Positions 45,314 to 54,701 are shown, numbered from the stretch's first letter. The stretch: DNA of 64,000 nt from Bradyrhizobiaceae bacterium (GCA_020544565.1 CP078014.1:2792016-2856015), one strand, 5' to 3'. Program-made: numbers and translations. The notes: generated by a model from the letters alone, not told the origin.

Positions 45314-45589
45314 ATGATGGCCGCAGCCTACAAATTTGAAATCTACAAGGACAAGTCCGGCGAATTCCGTTTCCGCTTCCGCGCTCCGAACGGCGAGAAG
45401 ATGTTCGCCTCCGAGGGCTATTCGAGCAAGGCTTCGGCCAAGAGCACCATCAAGTCGATCATCAAGCATGTCGGCGCGGCCGAGGTCGACGACGTGTCGA
45501 AGGTGAAGGCCGTCAAGAACGCGCCGAAGCCGGCCAAGACGGCGAAGAAGAAAAAGAAAGCGAAGAAGACCAGGAAGGCCAAGAAGTAA
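45314..45589 (+). CDS. DUF1508 (YegP-like) protein with Lys-rich tail
   Basis: This 91-residue protein begins at the ATG at 45314 (a second ATG follows at once) after GGAG. One DUF1508 unit is visible (YKFEIYKDKSGEFRFRFRAP, EGYSSKASAKSTIKSI), where E. coli YegP has two. The last 30 residues are almost only Lys, Ala and Pro (AKKKKKAKKTRKAKK), a histone-H1-like tail suggesting nucleic-acid binding. Its function is unknown. A clear terminator follows. Confidence 0.85.
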   Translation: MMAAAYKFEIYKDKSGEFRFRFRAPNGEKMFASEGYSSKASAKSTIKSIIKHVGAAEVDDVSKVKAVKNAPKPAKTAKKKKKAKKTRKAKK

Positions 45590-45611
45590 CACGCGCTCTG
45601 CACAGAAGATC

Positions 45612-45639
45612 AAAAAACCCCGGCCCGGCCGGGGTTTTT
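45612..45639. terminator. Bidirectional intrinsic terminator
   Basis: An A6 run, the hairpin CCCCGG-CCCGG-CCGGGG and a T5 run are symmetric. It lies between the convergent DUF1508 and GGDEF/EAL genes and should act on both strands. Confidence 0.93.
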
Positions 45640-45697
45640 CATGCGCGGGACTTCTCGGAACGAATGACCTTTCGACGCGAACGGCTTCTCGACGCGA

Positions 45698-47503
45698 TCA
45701 GGCGACCCGCGCGATCAGCGCCTTGTGCTGCGCCTGCAGCAACTGCATGATCTCGGCCTGCGGCCGCGCGCGGCTGAACAGATAACCTTGGCCTTCGTGG
45801 CAGCCTTCGGCGCGCAGGCAGTTCAATTCGGCCTCGGTCTCGACGCCTTCGGCGGTGATGGTGATGCCGAGGCCGACGCCGAGACTGATGATCGAGCGCA
45901 CGATGGCCTGGGCATCGTGGTTCGATCCGAGATCGCGCACGAAGGACTGGTCGATCTTGATCTTGTCGAAGGGAAAGCTGCGCAGGTAGCTCAGCGACGA
46001 ATAGCCGGTGCCGAAATCATCCATCGAAATCCGCACGCCGAGCGCGCGCAACGCATGCAGCGTCGCCAGCACGTGGTCGCTGCGGTCGAGCAGCAGCGTC
46101 TCGGTGATCTCCAGCTCCAGCCGCCGCGCCGGCAGGCCGGAGGTCTTGAGCGCGTCCATCACCACCGCCAGCAGGTTTCCGATCCGGAATTGCAGCGGCG
46201 ACAGGTTGACCGCGACGCGGACGTCGTCGGGCCACTGCGCGGCGTCCATGCAGGCGCGGCGCAGGATCAGGCTGCCGATCGCGTGGATCAGGCCGGTTTC
46301 CTCGGCGACGGGAATGAATTCGCCGGGCGGGATCATGCCGCGCACGGGATCGGGCCAGCGCACCAGCGTCTCGAAGCCGGTGATGCGCCCGCCGCGCAGG
46401 TCGATCAGCGGCTGGTAAAACGGCTGCAGCACGTCGCGCTCGATCGCCGCGCGCAGGTCGGTCTCGATGCGGCGGCGCGCCTGCGCCTGCGCATCCATTT
46501 CCGCCTCGAAAAAGCTGAAGGTGCCGGGCGCTTCACTCTTGGCGCGTGACAGCGCCATGTCGGCGTTCTTGAGCAGCTTCTCGGCATCGTCGCCGTCGCC
46601 GGGCGCAACCGCGATGCCGATGCTGGCGCTGCTGACGATGGTGTGGCCGTCGAGCATATAGGGCCCGCCGAGGGTCTCGATCAGGCGGCGAGCCAGCAAG
46701 GCCACATCCTCGGGCCGCGCGACATTGGCCTGCACCACGGCGAATTCGTCGGAGCCAAGGCGGGCGACGGCGTCCTCCTCGCGCAACGACGAACGAAGAC
46801 GCCGCGCCACGGCCTTGAGCAGCCTGTCGCCGACGGCGTGGCCGAAGGTGTCGTTGATGGTCTTGAAGTTGTCGAGGTCGAGAACCAGAACCGCGACCTT
46901 GTCACCGCCGCGGCGGGTCTGCGCCAACAGGCCGTCGAGCCGCTGATGCAGCAACGGACGGTTCGGCAGGCCGGTCAGCGCATCATGCTGGGCGAGAAAG
47001 GCGAGCCGCGCCTCGGCGCGCTTGCGCTCGGTGATGTCCATCAGGGCCAGCAGCACGGCAGCCCGATCGTCGAAAGTGAGAAGGCGCGCATAGATCGCGA
47101 CATCGATCAGCGAACCATCGGCCCTGACATGCTTCCAGGTACGCGCGGCGCGCTCGTCGGCACTGTGGTCGCCGTGCCATGGCGGCAGTTGTTCGAAAGC
47201 CTGGATGTCGGAGATGCGCAGCTTCTCGAAATCGTCGCGGGAATAGCCGTAATGGGCGACCGCCGCGTCGTTGATGGCGACGATGCGTTCGGTGTCCTGC
47301 GCGCAGACGATCATCGGCACGGGGTTGCTGTCGAACAGCAACCGGAACGAGGTGTCATGATGTTTCAGCGCGGCGGTGTCCGGCGCCCTGCGGACGCGCA
47401 CCGGCCGGCTCAGTGCGGCCTTGGCGCGACGCCGCGGTTTCCGCCGCTTCACCAGCCGTGCTTTGTCGGCCCCGGTTTTCGGTTTTGGCCGGTCAATCGG
47501 CAT
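45698..47503 (-). CDS. PAS-GGDEF-EAL cyclic-di-GMP protein
   Basis: This 601-residue cytoplasmic signalling protein has a PAS domain (about 50-170), a GGDEF domain (about 175-335) and an EAL domain (about 345-595). The cyclase signature is GSDEF at 250-254 instead of GGDEF, preceded by a REED inhibitory-site motif. The EAL motif is ETL at 378-380 with its Glu kept, and NLSPLQ, DDFGTGYSS and AEGVET are intact. Phosphodiesterase activity is therefore likely; cyclase activity is uncertain. The N-terminus is Lys/Arg-rich and there is no membrane segment. Confidence 0.93.
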   Translation of the reverse strand: MPIDRPKPKTGADKARLVKRRKPRRRAKAALSRPVRVRRAPDTAALKHHDTSFRLLFDSNPVPMIVCAQDTERIVAINDAAVAHYGYSRDDFEKLRISDIQAFEQLPPWHGDHSADERAARTWKHVRADGSLIDVAIYARLLTFDDRAAVLLALMDITERKRAEARLAFLAQHDALTGLPNRPLLHQRLDGLLAQTRRGGDKVAVLVLDLDNFKTINDTFGHAVGDRLLKAVARRLRSSLREEDAVARLGSDEFAVVQANVARPEDVALLARRLIETLGGPYMLDGHTIVSSASIGIAVAPGDGDDAEKLLKNADMALSRAKSEAPGTFSFFEAEMDAQAQARRRIETDLRAAIERDVLQPFYQPLIDLRGGRITGFETLVRWPDPVRGMIPPGEFIPVAEETGLIHAIGSLILRRACMDAAQWPDDVRVAVNLSPLQFRIGNLLAVVMDALKTSGLPARRLELEITETLLLDRSDHVLATLHALRALGVRISMDDFGTGYSSLSYLRSFPFDKIKIDQSFVRDLGSNHDAQAIVRSIISLGVGLGITITAEGVETEAELNCLRAEGCHEGQGYLFSRARPQAEIMQLLQAQHKALIARVA

Positions 47504-47770
47504 TTATCCCGCCACGCTTGCATCCTGCGGGCGCAGTCTTGGTGCAAGTCTCTGAAGAAAGGGTATCCAAGAACCCTCGGAAACCCCGCATCCGGCCATT
47601 AGCCGCTCAGCGCGCCCGTGCGCCATATACCTCCATACCGGCCGGGGACCGCGTTGATCGGATGCAGTAAACGCCGGGTTAAGGTTCCGCGCGCCCCGGC
47701 TGCGATCACCGGGACGTGTCCGCGGCCGGATCGCCTCGCCGCCGGACCGCCGCCACGCTATAAACGGACC

Positions 47771-48712
47771 ATGATGCGGATACGCTTGATTCTCGCCGTC
47801 GCCCTAGTGCTGCCGGCCGCTGCGATCACGACCGGCGCGGCGTGGGCGCAGGATAAAGGATCGGTCAATCCGAAGCCGCTGCCGGCGCTCGCCAACCCGA
47901 ACGATCCGCACCTCGCCGCCAAGGAACTGTTCGGCCGCAAGCTCGCGCCCGCGTCGCTGCCGGCGCAGCCGATCGGCTTCTATGCCAGAGGCTGCATCGC
48001 CGGCGCCACGGCGCTGCCGATCACCGGGCCGGCATGGCAGGTCATGCGGCTGTCGCGCAATCGTAACTGGGGCCATCCCGATCTGGTGGCGCTGCTGGAG
48101 CGGGTGGCGGCGAAAGCGCAGACAACCGCGGGCTGGCCGGGCCTGCTGGTCGGCGACATGTCGCAGCCGCGCGGCGGGCCGATGCTGACCGGCCACGCCA
48201 GCCATCAGGTCGGCCTCGACGCCGACGTGTGGCTGACGCCGATGCCGAACCGCATGCTGTCGCGCCAGGAACGCGAGGACATGTCCGCGGTGATGATGGT
48301 GCGCAAGGACCGGCTCGACATCGATCCCCGGACATGGACGCCGACGCATCTCTCCGTCATCCGCGCCGCCGCGAAGGAACCGCGGGTCGAGCGCATCTTC
48401 GTCAATGCCGCCATCAAGAAGGCGCTGTGCCGCGAGGCCACCGGCGACCGGCGCTGGCTCAGCAAGGTGCGGCCGATGTACGGCCACGACTATCACTTCC
48501 ACATCCGCATCAAGTGCCCGCCGGGCAGCACCCATTGCGAGGCGCAGCCGCCGCCGAACGAAAGCGAGGGCTGCGCCGCCGCCGACCTCGCCTACTGGTT
48601 CAGCGACGCCGTGCTGCATCCCAAGCCGCCGGTGACCCCACCGAAACCAAAACCGCCGCTGACACTGGCCGACCTTCCGACCGAATGCCGCGCGGTGCTG
48701 CGCGCGCCGTGA
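47771..48712 (+). CDS. mepA: Penicillin-insensitive murein endopeptidase
   Basis: MepA cleaves D-Ala-mDAP cross-links of peptidoglycan in the periplasm. From the ATG at 47771 it has 313 residues; a second ATG follows directly. A signal peptide (LILAVALVLPAAAI, cleaved after AWA-Q) is clear. Zinc-site motifs of family M74 are GHASHQVGLDADVW and GHDYHFHIRIKCP. The Pro/Lys-rich tail is usual for this group. The upstream 267 bases contain no other gene. Confidence 0.94.
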   Translation: MMRIRLILAVALVLPAAAITTGAAWAQDKGSVNPKPLPALANPNDPHLAAKELFGRKLAPASLPAQPIGFYARGCIAGATALPITGPAWQVMRLSRNRNWGHPDLVALLERVAAKAQTTAGWPGLLVGDMSQPRGGPMLTGHASHQVGLDADVWLTPMPNRMLSRQEREDMSAVMMVRKDRLDIDPRTWTPTHLSVIRAAAKEPRVERIFVNAAIKKALCREATGDRRWLSKVRPMYGHDYHFHIRIKCPPGSTHCEAQPPPNESEGCAAADLAYWFSDAVLHPKPPVTPPKPKPPLTLADLPTECRAVLRAP

Positions 48713-48884
48713 GCGCGGCGCGGAGCCACCGCTCTTTCAAACGCCGTGACGCCTTGATAGACTTGCCGTAGCCGCCGCGCCGCAAGCGCGCGCGGACCGC
48801 GCGGACGATGGTCCATACCGAAGATCGTTTGTTGTCTGCAACTCGCCGGCGCGCCGTCACGCGCGCGGCGAAGAAAGGTCCGCC

Positions 48885-49094
48885 ATGCGCATCAGTGCGA
48901 GAAACCAGATCAAGGGCAAGATCGTCGAAGTCACCAAGGGCGCGACCACCGCGCATGTGCGGGTCGATATCGGCGGCGGCCAGATCGTCACCTCCGCGAT
49001 CACCAACGAAGCCGTGGACGAACTGGCGCTGAAAGCCGGCAGCGCGGTCATCGTCGTGGTCAAAGCCTCGGACGTCATGATCGCGGTCGATTGA
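48885..49094 (+). CDS. Stand-alone Mop (TOBE-domain) molybdate-binding protein
   Basis: This 69-residue protein is a single Mop domain: ISARNQIKGKIVEVTKGATTA and SAITNEAVDELALKAGS. Such proteins form hexamers that store or buffer molybdate or tungstate. It begins a group that continues, after a two-base gap, with an unknown secreted protein and then modABC. The ModC encoded here lacks its own TOBE domain, so this protein may supply that sensing function. Confidence 0.92.
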   Translation: MRISARNQIKGKIVEVTKGATTAHVRVDIGGGQIVTSAITNEAVDELALKAGSAVIVVVKASDVMIAVD

Positions 49095-49096
49095 TC

Positions 49097-49603
49097 ATGA
49101 GACTCTCTTTCGCCGTGGCCGCGGCATTGTTGGCCGCCGCACCCGCATGGGCGAAGGACCCTGTCGGCTGCGACAATTTCAAATGGCCGGTGGCGCGCGA
49201 ACGCGCCGCCCTTGCCGCACCCAATCTGCCGCGGCTCGCGCCGGGCGGAGATTTTCCGGCCACACTTCCGGCCGCCGCGACGCTGGTGCTGCAACCGGCG
49301 GATCAGGCGAAACTGCCGAAAGAGCCGGAGCGCGCGCCGAAACCCGCGACCTTCGCGGGCTTCACCACGATCGCCGCCATTCCCGCGGCGGGAGTCTATT
49401 CGGTCAGCCTGTCGGTCTATGGCTGGGTCGATGTGGTGCAGAACGGCGCGTTCCTGAAGCCGAAGGGCTTCAGCGGCGTCACCGGCTGCGACGGCATCCG
49501 CAAGACCATGACATTCGACTTGGCGGCGGGACCGGCCCTGATCCAGATCAGCGGCGTCACCGAGCCGGCCGTCACTGTCGCGGTCGCGCCAAGGACCGAG
49601 TGA
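49097..49603 (+). CDS. Hypothetical periplasmic protein in the molybdate operon
   Basis: I do not recognise this 168-residue protein. It starts at the ATG at 49097, two bases after the mop stop (a TTG at 49091 overlaps it), and has a signal peptide (LSFAVAAALLAAAPAWA-K). The mature part has two cysteines (VGCDNF and GCDGIRK) and a beta-rich look, with VYSVSLSVYGWVDVVQNG. Its place between mop and modA suggests a periplasmic role linked to metal-oxyanion supply, but this is inference from position. Confidence 0.75.
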   Translation: MRLSFAVAAALLAAAPAWAKDPVGCDNFKWPVARERAALAAPNLPRLAPGGDFPATLPAAATLVLQPADQAKLPKEPERAPKPATFAGFTTIAAIPAAGVYSVSLSVYGWVDVVQNGAFLKPKGFSGVTGCDGIRKTMTFDLAAGPALIQISGVTEPAVTVAVAPRTE

Positions 49604-49782
49604 CACAGGGCCCTTTGGGGTCTTTACGGGCGGGCTGTGCCTGATATGGTCCGCCCCAACGATACCCCGGTTCGCTGCGCGCAGCCGGGGCTGCCGGAAC
49701 GGCGCTTCCGCTTGTCGTCAGATGAAATGATCACAGCCGGTGCGTGCGCACTTGCCGCGCGCGATCCGTCATGGAGCGCCCA

Positions 49783-50607
49783 ATGAATTTCCTGTCCCGT
49801 CGTCTCGTTCTCGTTTCGCTCGCCTGCGCGTCGCTGATCGCGACCGCGCATGCCCAGGATGCCCGTCCGGCGGCCACCGCCGCGCCGCAGGTACAGGGCA
49901 AGACCCTGACCGTATTCGCCGCCGCCTCGATGAAGAACGCGCTGGACGAAGTCAACGCCGCCTATGCCGCCAAGACCGGCGTCAAGGTCGTTGCGAGCTA
50001 CGCGGCGAGCTCCGCGCTCGCCAAGCAGCTCGAACAGGGCGCGCCTGCCGACGCTTTCATCTCGGCCGACCTCGACTGGATGGATTATTCCGCCGGCAAG
50101 AAGACCATCACCCCGGCGAGCCGCGTCAACCTGCTCGGCAACAAGATCGTGCTGATCGCGCCGAAGGATTCCAAGCTCGGCAACGTCACCATCGGCCAGG
50201 GCTTCGATCTCGCCAAGCTCGCCGGCGACGGCAAGATCGCCACCGGCGACGTCAAGGCGGTTCCGGTCGGGAAATATGCCAAGGCGGCGCTGGAGAAGCT
50301 CGGCGCGTGGCAGGCGGCGGAGCCGAAATTCGCGATGGCGGAGAGCGTGCGCGCGGCGCTGGCGCTGGTATCGCGCGGCGAGGCCAATCTCGGCATCGTC
50401 TACGAGACCGACGCCAAGGTCGATTCCGGCGTCAAGATCATCGGCGCCTTCCCCGCCGAATCCCATCCGCCGATCATCTATCCGATCGCGGCGACCGCGA
50501 CGGCGAAGCCGGAGGCTGCCAACTATCTCGCCTTCCTGCGCTCGGACGCGGCGAAGACCGTGTTCGAGAAATACGGCTTCACCTTCCTGAACAAGCCGGT
50601 GTCCTGA
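49783..50607 (+). CDS. modA: Molybdate ABC transporter substrate-binding protein
   Basis: ModA captures molybdate or tungstate in the periplasm. It starts at the ATG at 49783 (GGAG six bases upstream) and has 274 residues with a signal peptide (LVLVSLACASLIATAHA-Q). Oxyanion-binding blocks are VFAAASMKNALDEV, the Ser-rich YAASSALAKQLEQGAPADAF, and VSRGEANLGIVYETDA. ModB follows after nine bases. A GC-rich hairpin (CCCCGG/CCGGGG, 49665-49690) lies in the 179-base gap upstream. Confidence 0.95.
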   Translation: MNFLSRRLVLVSLACASLIATAHAQDARPAATAAPQVQGKTLTVFAAASMKNALDEVNAAYAAKTGVKVVASYAASSALAKQLEQGAPADAFISADLDWMDYSAGKKTITPASRVNLLGNKIVLIAPKDSKLGNVTIGQGFDLAKLAGDGKIATGDVKAVPVGKYAKAALEKLGAWQAAEPKFAMAESVRAALALVSRGEANLGIVYETDAKVDSGVKIIGAFPAESHPPIIYPIAATATAKPEAANYLAFLRSDAAKTVFEKYGFTFLNKPVS

Positions 50608-50616
50608 TCGCGTCCC

Positions 50617-51312
50617 GTGTCGGAGATTACCGCCGAGGAATGGACGGCGATCCTGCTGTCGTTGCGGGTCGCCTCCATCGCCACGCTGGTCGCCACGCCG
50701 CTCGGCATCGCGGTGGCGTGGCTGCTGGCGCGGTTTGACTTCTGGGGCAAGGCCGCCGTCGAAGCCGTGATCTACCTGCCGCTGGTGCTGCCGCCGGTGG
50801 TGACCGGCTATCTGCTGCTGCTGACCTTCGGCCGCAAGGGGTTGGTCGGCGGCTGGCTCGCCGATCACCTCGGCATCGTGTTCGCGTTCCGCTGGACCGG
50901 CGCGGCGCTGGCCTGCGGCGTGATGTCGTTTCCGCTGCTGATGCGGCCGATCCGCCTCTCCATCGAGGCGGTGGACCGCAAGCTCGAGGACGCCGCGAGC
51001 ACGCTCGGGGCCGCACCGTGGCGGGTGTTCCTCACCATCACGCTGCCGCTGGCGCTGCCCGGCATTCTCGCCGGCATGGTGTTCGGCTTCGCCAAGGCGA
51101 TCGGCGAATTCGGCGCAACCATCACTTTCGTCTCCAACATTCCGGGCGAGACCCAGACCATTTCGGCGGCGATCTACACGCTGACCCAGACGCCGGACGG
51201 CGACGCGGCCGCGTTCCGTCTCGTGCTGGTCTCGATCGGCATCGCCATGATCGCGCTGGTCGCGTCCGAAGTCCTGGCGCGGCGCGCCACCCGACGGCTG
51301 CACGGCTACTGA
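50617..51312 (+). CDS. modB: Molybdate ABC transporter permease
   Basis: This 231-residue inner-membrane permease begins at a GTG at 50617. It has five to six hydrophobic segments and the EAA-type loop [27 protein letters not shown] that contacts ModC. It sits nine bases after modA and one base before modC. Confidence 0.95.
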   Translation: MSEITAEEWTAILLSLRVASIATLVATPLGIAVAWLLARFDFWGKAAVEAVIYLPLVLPPVVTGYLLLLTFGRKGLVGGWLADHLGIVFAFRWTGAALACGVMSFPLLMRPIRLSIEAVDRKLEDAASTLGAAPWRVFLTITLPLALPGILAGMVFGFAKAIGEFGATITFVSNIPGETQTISAAIYTLTQTPDGDAAAFRLVLVSIGIAMIALVASEVLARRATRRLHGY

Positions 51313-51313
51313 C

Positions 51314-51988
51314 ATGCTGTCCGTCGACGTCGAAAAACAGCTTGGCGATTTCGCGCTGCGCGCCGCCTTCACCAGCGACGGCCTGGTCACCGGCCTGTTC
51401 GGCAACTCCGGCACCGGCAAGACCTCGATCATCAACATGATCGCCGGGCTGAGCACACCCGACCGCGGCCGCATCTCGCTCGACGACGAGGTGCTCGACG
51501 ACACCGCGACCGGAATCCACGTCGCGCCGCACCGGCGGCGGATCGGCTACGTGTTTCAGGACGCGCGCCTGTTCCCGCATCTCAGCGTCAAGCAGAATCT
51601 CGATTACGGCTGGCGCATGAACGGCTTCGCCCGCGACGACGCGACCTGGATGCACACGGTGGACCTGCTCGACATCGGCGATCTGCTCAAGCGCCGGCCG
51701 GCGCAACTGTCCGGCGGCGAACGCCAGCGCGTCGCGCTCGGCCGCGCCTTGCTGACGCGGCCGAAATTGCTGTTGCTCGACGAGCCGCTCGGCGCGCTCG
51801 ACGACGCGCGCAAGGCGGAGATCCTGCCCTATCTGGCGCGGCTGCGCGACGAAGCCGGCATCCCCATGGTGCTGGTCAGCCACGACGCGACCGAGATGCG
51901 CCGGCTTGCGACCAATGTGGTGATCCTCGGGCGCGGCCGAGTGGTCGCCTGCGGCGGCGTCGATCTCCTGCCGGCAACCGTCACCTGA
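51314..51988 (+). CDS. modC: Molybdate ABC transporter ATPase, short form without TOBE domain
   Basis: ModC powers molybdate import. The ATPase core is complete: Walker [11 protein letters not shown] (about 32-41), Q-loop YVFQDARLF, signature [15 protein letters not shown], Walker [13 protein letters not shown] and the switch His in LVSHDATEM. At 224 residues it is far shorter than usual ModC (about 350), because the C-terminal Mop/TOBE region is absent; the gene ends shortly after the ATPase fold. A separate Mop gene heads the operon. The last eight bases overlap the end of the convergent binding-protein gene. Confidence 0.93.
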   Translation: MLSVDVEKQLGDFALRAAFTSDGLVTGLFGNSGTGKTSIINMIAGLSTPDRGRISLDDEVLDDTATGIHVAPHRRRIGYVFQDARLFPHLSVKQNLDYGWRMNGFARDDATWMHTVDLLDIGDLLKRRPAQLSGGERQRVALGRALLTRPKLLLLDEPLGALDDARKAEILPYLARLRDEAGIPMVLVSHDATEMRRLATNVVILGRGRVVACGGVDLLPATVT

Positions 51989-52853
51989 GTCTCTTGATCG
52001 CCTGGGTCAGATAATCGAGCCCCTGCACCAGCGACGGCCCACCGCACACGGTGTAGCGCTCGGGCAAATCGATGCGGCGGTCGGGGCCGTAGCGCGCCAG
52101 CAGCGCGGGATGGGTGATGAACAGCGCGCCCTGATCGCCTGCCGCGCGCGGCGGGTCCTGCAGCACCAGCACGTCCGGACCATCGGTCAGCAGATGCTCC
52201 AGCGACACGAAGCCGCCCTGCTCCGCCGACATGAAGCCGCCGGCTCCCGATGACGAGCGCGCGGGTGGCCGCAGCCCCGCAATCGACAGCATGCTCGAGG
52301 CGAGGCTCGCGGGGCCTTCGCGGTACCCTTCGCGCTGGATCACCACCGCCGTGCGCGGCGGTTTAATCGCTGCGGCAGACAAGCGCGCCTCGGCCTGCGC
52401 GAGATCGCGCGCCAGCGCTTCGCCGCGCTGGGGATGACCGAGCAGCGCGCCGATATCGCGCGCCTGCCGCTGCGCATCCGCAAGGTTGTTGATGAGATCG
52501 ACCTCGACAACACGAATGCCCATCGCGCCCAGCATGGCGCGGGTCGGACGGCGGCTGGGGCCGACCAGCACCAGATCCGGCGCGAGATTGACGATGGATT
52601 CGGCGTCCCAATCGAGCCGCAGAAACGGCGCGGCCTGCGCGGTCGTCACCGACAGCAGCGGATCGACCGCATAGGGCGACAGGCCGGCGATCTGCCCCGG
52701 ATCGGCCAGCGTCAGCAGCAGCTGGTCGGCGCACAGGTTGAACGACACGATGCGCCGCGGCGCGGTTCCGGCGGCGACGGCATCGCCGGCCGGGACCAGC
52801 GCGGTGCACGCCGCCAGCGCGATACAGGCGGCAACGATGGTTCTCTTGATCAT
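51981..52853 (-). CDS. Class III ABC-importer substrate-binding protein (BtuF/FepB-like)
   Basis: This 290-residue periplasmic protein has a signal peptide ([22 protein letters not shown]) and the PBP-III fold with [20 protein letters not shown] and [19 protein letters not shown]. Such proteins bind cobalamin, heme, ferric siderophores or, in some cases, molybdate. The ligand cannot be told from sequence. Its permease and ATPase genes lie divergently, and its start is about 60 bases from the permease start. No cobalamin riboswitch is visible there. Confidence 0.85.
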   Translation of the reverse strand: MIKRTIVAACIALAACTALVPAGDAVAAGTAPRRIVSFNLCADQLLLTLADPGQIAGLSPYAVDPLLSVTTAQAAPFLRLDWDAESIVNLAPDLVLVGPSRRPTRAMLGAMGIRVVEVDLINNLADAQRQARDIGALLGHPQRGEALARDLAQAEARLSAAAIKPPRTAVVIQREGYREGPASLASSMLSIAGLRPPARSSSGAGGFMSAEQGGFVSLEHLLTDGPDVLVLQDPPRAAGDQGALFITHPALLARYGPDRRIDLPERYTVCGGPSLVQGLDYLTQAIKRLR

Positions 52854-52911
52854 GACGGCTCGTTATGCCACGCCCTTGGCGCCGCGTCAGCGGCATCGGA
52901 TCAGGATGCGA

Positions 52912-53916
52912 ATGGACCAACGAGGCACATGGCTGACCGCGACCCTCGCCATCGGCGTGGTGCTGTTGTTCGCGCTGTCGCTGATGACCGGGCCGGCACG
53001 CTTCCCGCCGCAGACCGTGGCGGCGGCGCTGGTGTCGGATCAGGGCGTCGCTTCCATCATCGTGCGCGACATCCGCCTGCCGCGCACGCTGCTGGCGCTC
53101 CTGATCGGGGCAACCTTCGGGCTCGCCGGCGCCTCGCTGCAGGGCCTGCTGCGCAACCCTCTCGCCGAACCGTCGCTGTTCGGCGCGCCGCAGGCGGCGG
53201 CCGCGGCGGCGGCGGCGGTCATGGCATTCGGCCTCGCCAATGCGACGTCGCTGGCGGTGCCGCTCGCCGGCATCGGCGGCGCACTGCTGTCGGTCGGCGC
53301 GCTGGTGGCCATCGCCGGACGCCGCGCCTCCCTGACGGTGACGCTGCTGGCGGGGCTGGCGCTGGCGAGCTTCGCCGGCGCGGCCATCGCGCTGATCCTC
53401 AACCTCGCGCCGAACCCCTATATCGCTCTCGAAATCGCGTTCTGGCTGCTGGGCTCGCTGCGCGACCGCAGCATGGACCACGTCTGGCTGGCGGCGCCGT
53501 TCATGATCGCGAGCTGGCTGGTGCTGGCGCTCAATGCCGGCGCGTTCCGCGCCCTCACCCTCGGCGAGGACGCCGCCGCCTCGCTCGGCGTCAATGTCGA
53601 GCGCACCCGCGTGCTGGTGGTGATCGGCGTCGCGCTCGGGGTCGGAGCCGCCGTGTCCGTGGCCGGCGCGATCTCGTTCGTCGGCCTGGTCGCGCCGCAT
53701 CTGGTGCGCCGGTTCTACGGCTCGGATCCGGCGCGGGTGCTGCTGCCGGCCTCTCTTGCCGGCGCCGCGTTGCTGATGGCCGCCGATATCGCCGTGCGCC
53801 TCGTTCCCGGCGCGGTGGAGATCAAGATCGGCGTCGTCACCGCGCTGATCGGCGTGCCGTTCTTTTTGGCGATGATCTTCCACGAGCGCCGCGCCCTGGA
53901 GGACAGCACGTCATGA
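52912..53916 (+). CDS. FecCD-family ABC permease
   Basis: This 334-residue polytopic permease (about ten hydrophobic segments) starts best at the ATG at 52912, with AGGA upstream; ATGs at 52906 and 52852 are in frame, the last overlapping the divergent gene. Family blocks are IRLPRTLLALLIGATFGLAG, LLRNPLAEPSLFG and ISFVGLVAPHLVRR. It is coupled to the ATPase gene (four-base overlap). Confidence 0.9.
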   Translation: MDQRGTWLTATLAIGVVLLFALSLMTGPARFPPQTVAAALVSDQGVASIIVRDIRLPRTLLALLIGATFGLAGASLQGLLRNPLAEPSLFGAPQAAAAAAAAVMAFGLANATSLAVPLAGIGGALLSVGALVAIAGRRASLTVTLLAGLALASFAGAAIALILNLAPNPYIALEIAFWLLGSLRDRSMDHVWLAAPFMIASWLVLALNAGAFRALTLGEDAAASLGVNVERTRVLVVIGVALGVGAAVSVAGAISFVGLVAPHLVRRFYGSDPARVLLPASLAGAALLMAADIAVRLVPGAVEIKIGVVTALIGVPFFLAMIFHERRALEDSTS

Positions 53917-54698
53917 AGCCCGATGCCACGCCCCGCCTGATAGCCAGCGGCCTGTGCGTCACGCGCGGAGCGCGCCGCATCGTCGACAACGCCAGCCTCA
54001 CCCTGAACGCGGGCGAACTCACGGTGCTCGCCGGGCCGAACGGCGCCGGCAAGACCACGCTGGCGCGGGCGATGGCGGGCCTGATCGCCGCCGACGGGAC
54101 GGTGGCATTCGACGGCGCGGACCTGCATGCTCTCACGCCCCGCGCGCGGGCGCGCGCGATGGCCTATCTGCCGCAGGGCCACGAATTCCACTGGCCGATG
54201 CGGGTGGACGGCATCGTGGCGCTCGGCCGCGAGCCTCATGCCGATCCGTTTGGGCGTCCCTCCGCGACTGATCGCAGCGCCGTCGCCCGGGCGATGGACG
54301 CCACTGCCGTGACCGCATTCGCGGACCGGCCGATCGCCACCCTGTCCGGCGGCGAGCGCGCCCGCGTCGCCATCGCCCGGGCGCTCGCCACCGAAGCCGC
54401 GGTACTGATCGCCGACGAGCCGACCGCCGCCCTCGACCAGCGCCATCAGTTGATCGTCATGGAACTGCTCCGGCGCACCGCCCATGCCGGCGCCGCGGTG
54501 CTCGCCATCATCCACGATCTCGCGCTGGCGATGCGCTTCGCCGACCGCGTGGTGGTGATGGCCGACGGCCGCATCGTCGCCAACGACGCCCCGGCGCTGG
54601 CGTTGACGCCCGCGCGCATCGCGGAGATTTTCGGCGTCTCGGTCAACCGCGTCGAAACCCCGGACGGGCCGCTGCTGCTGCCGTCGCGGGCGCTGTGA
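53913..54698 (+). CDS. ABC-importer ATPase (FepC/HmuV/BtuD-like)
   Basis: This 261-residue ATPase starts at the ATG at 53913. Walker A is GPNGAGKTTLARA (about 42-54), the Q-loop is AYLPQGHEFHW, the signature is LSGGERARVAIARAL, Walker B is AVLIADEPTAALD, and the switch His is in IHDLALAM. With the FecCD permease and the divergent binding protein it completes a metal-chelate or cofactor importer. It converges with the antiporter gene three bases away. Confidence 0.9.
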   Translation: MKPDATPRLIASGLCVTRGARRIVDNASLTLNAGELTVLAGPNGAGKTTLARAMAGLIAADGTVAFDGADLHALTPRARARAMAYLPQGHEFHWPMRVDGIVALGREPHADPFGRPSATDRSAVARAMDATAVTAFADRPIATLSGGERARVAIARALATEAAVLIADEPTAALDQRHQLIVMELLRRTAHAGAAVLAIIHDLALAMRFADRVVVMADGRIVANDAPALALTPARIAEIFGVSVNRVETPDGPLLLPSRAL

Positions 54699-54701
54699 CG
54701 C

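Noticed and set aside
49665..49690. Hairpin upstream of modA as a molybdenum-cofactor riboswitch
   Set aside because: Only a simple GC-rich stem (CCCCGG/CCGGGG) with an inner palindrome is visible; the conserved multi-helix motif of that riboswitch was not recognised.
52854..52911. Cobalamin riboswitch between the binding-protein and FecCD genes
   Set aside because: The gap is under 60 bases, too short for the element, and no B12-box was seen.
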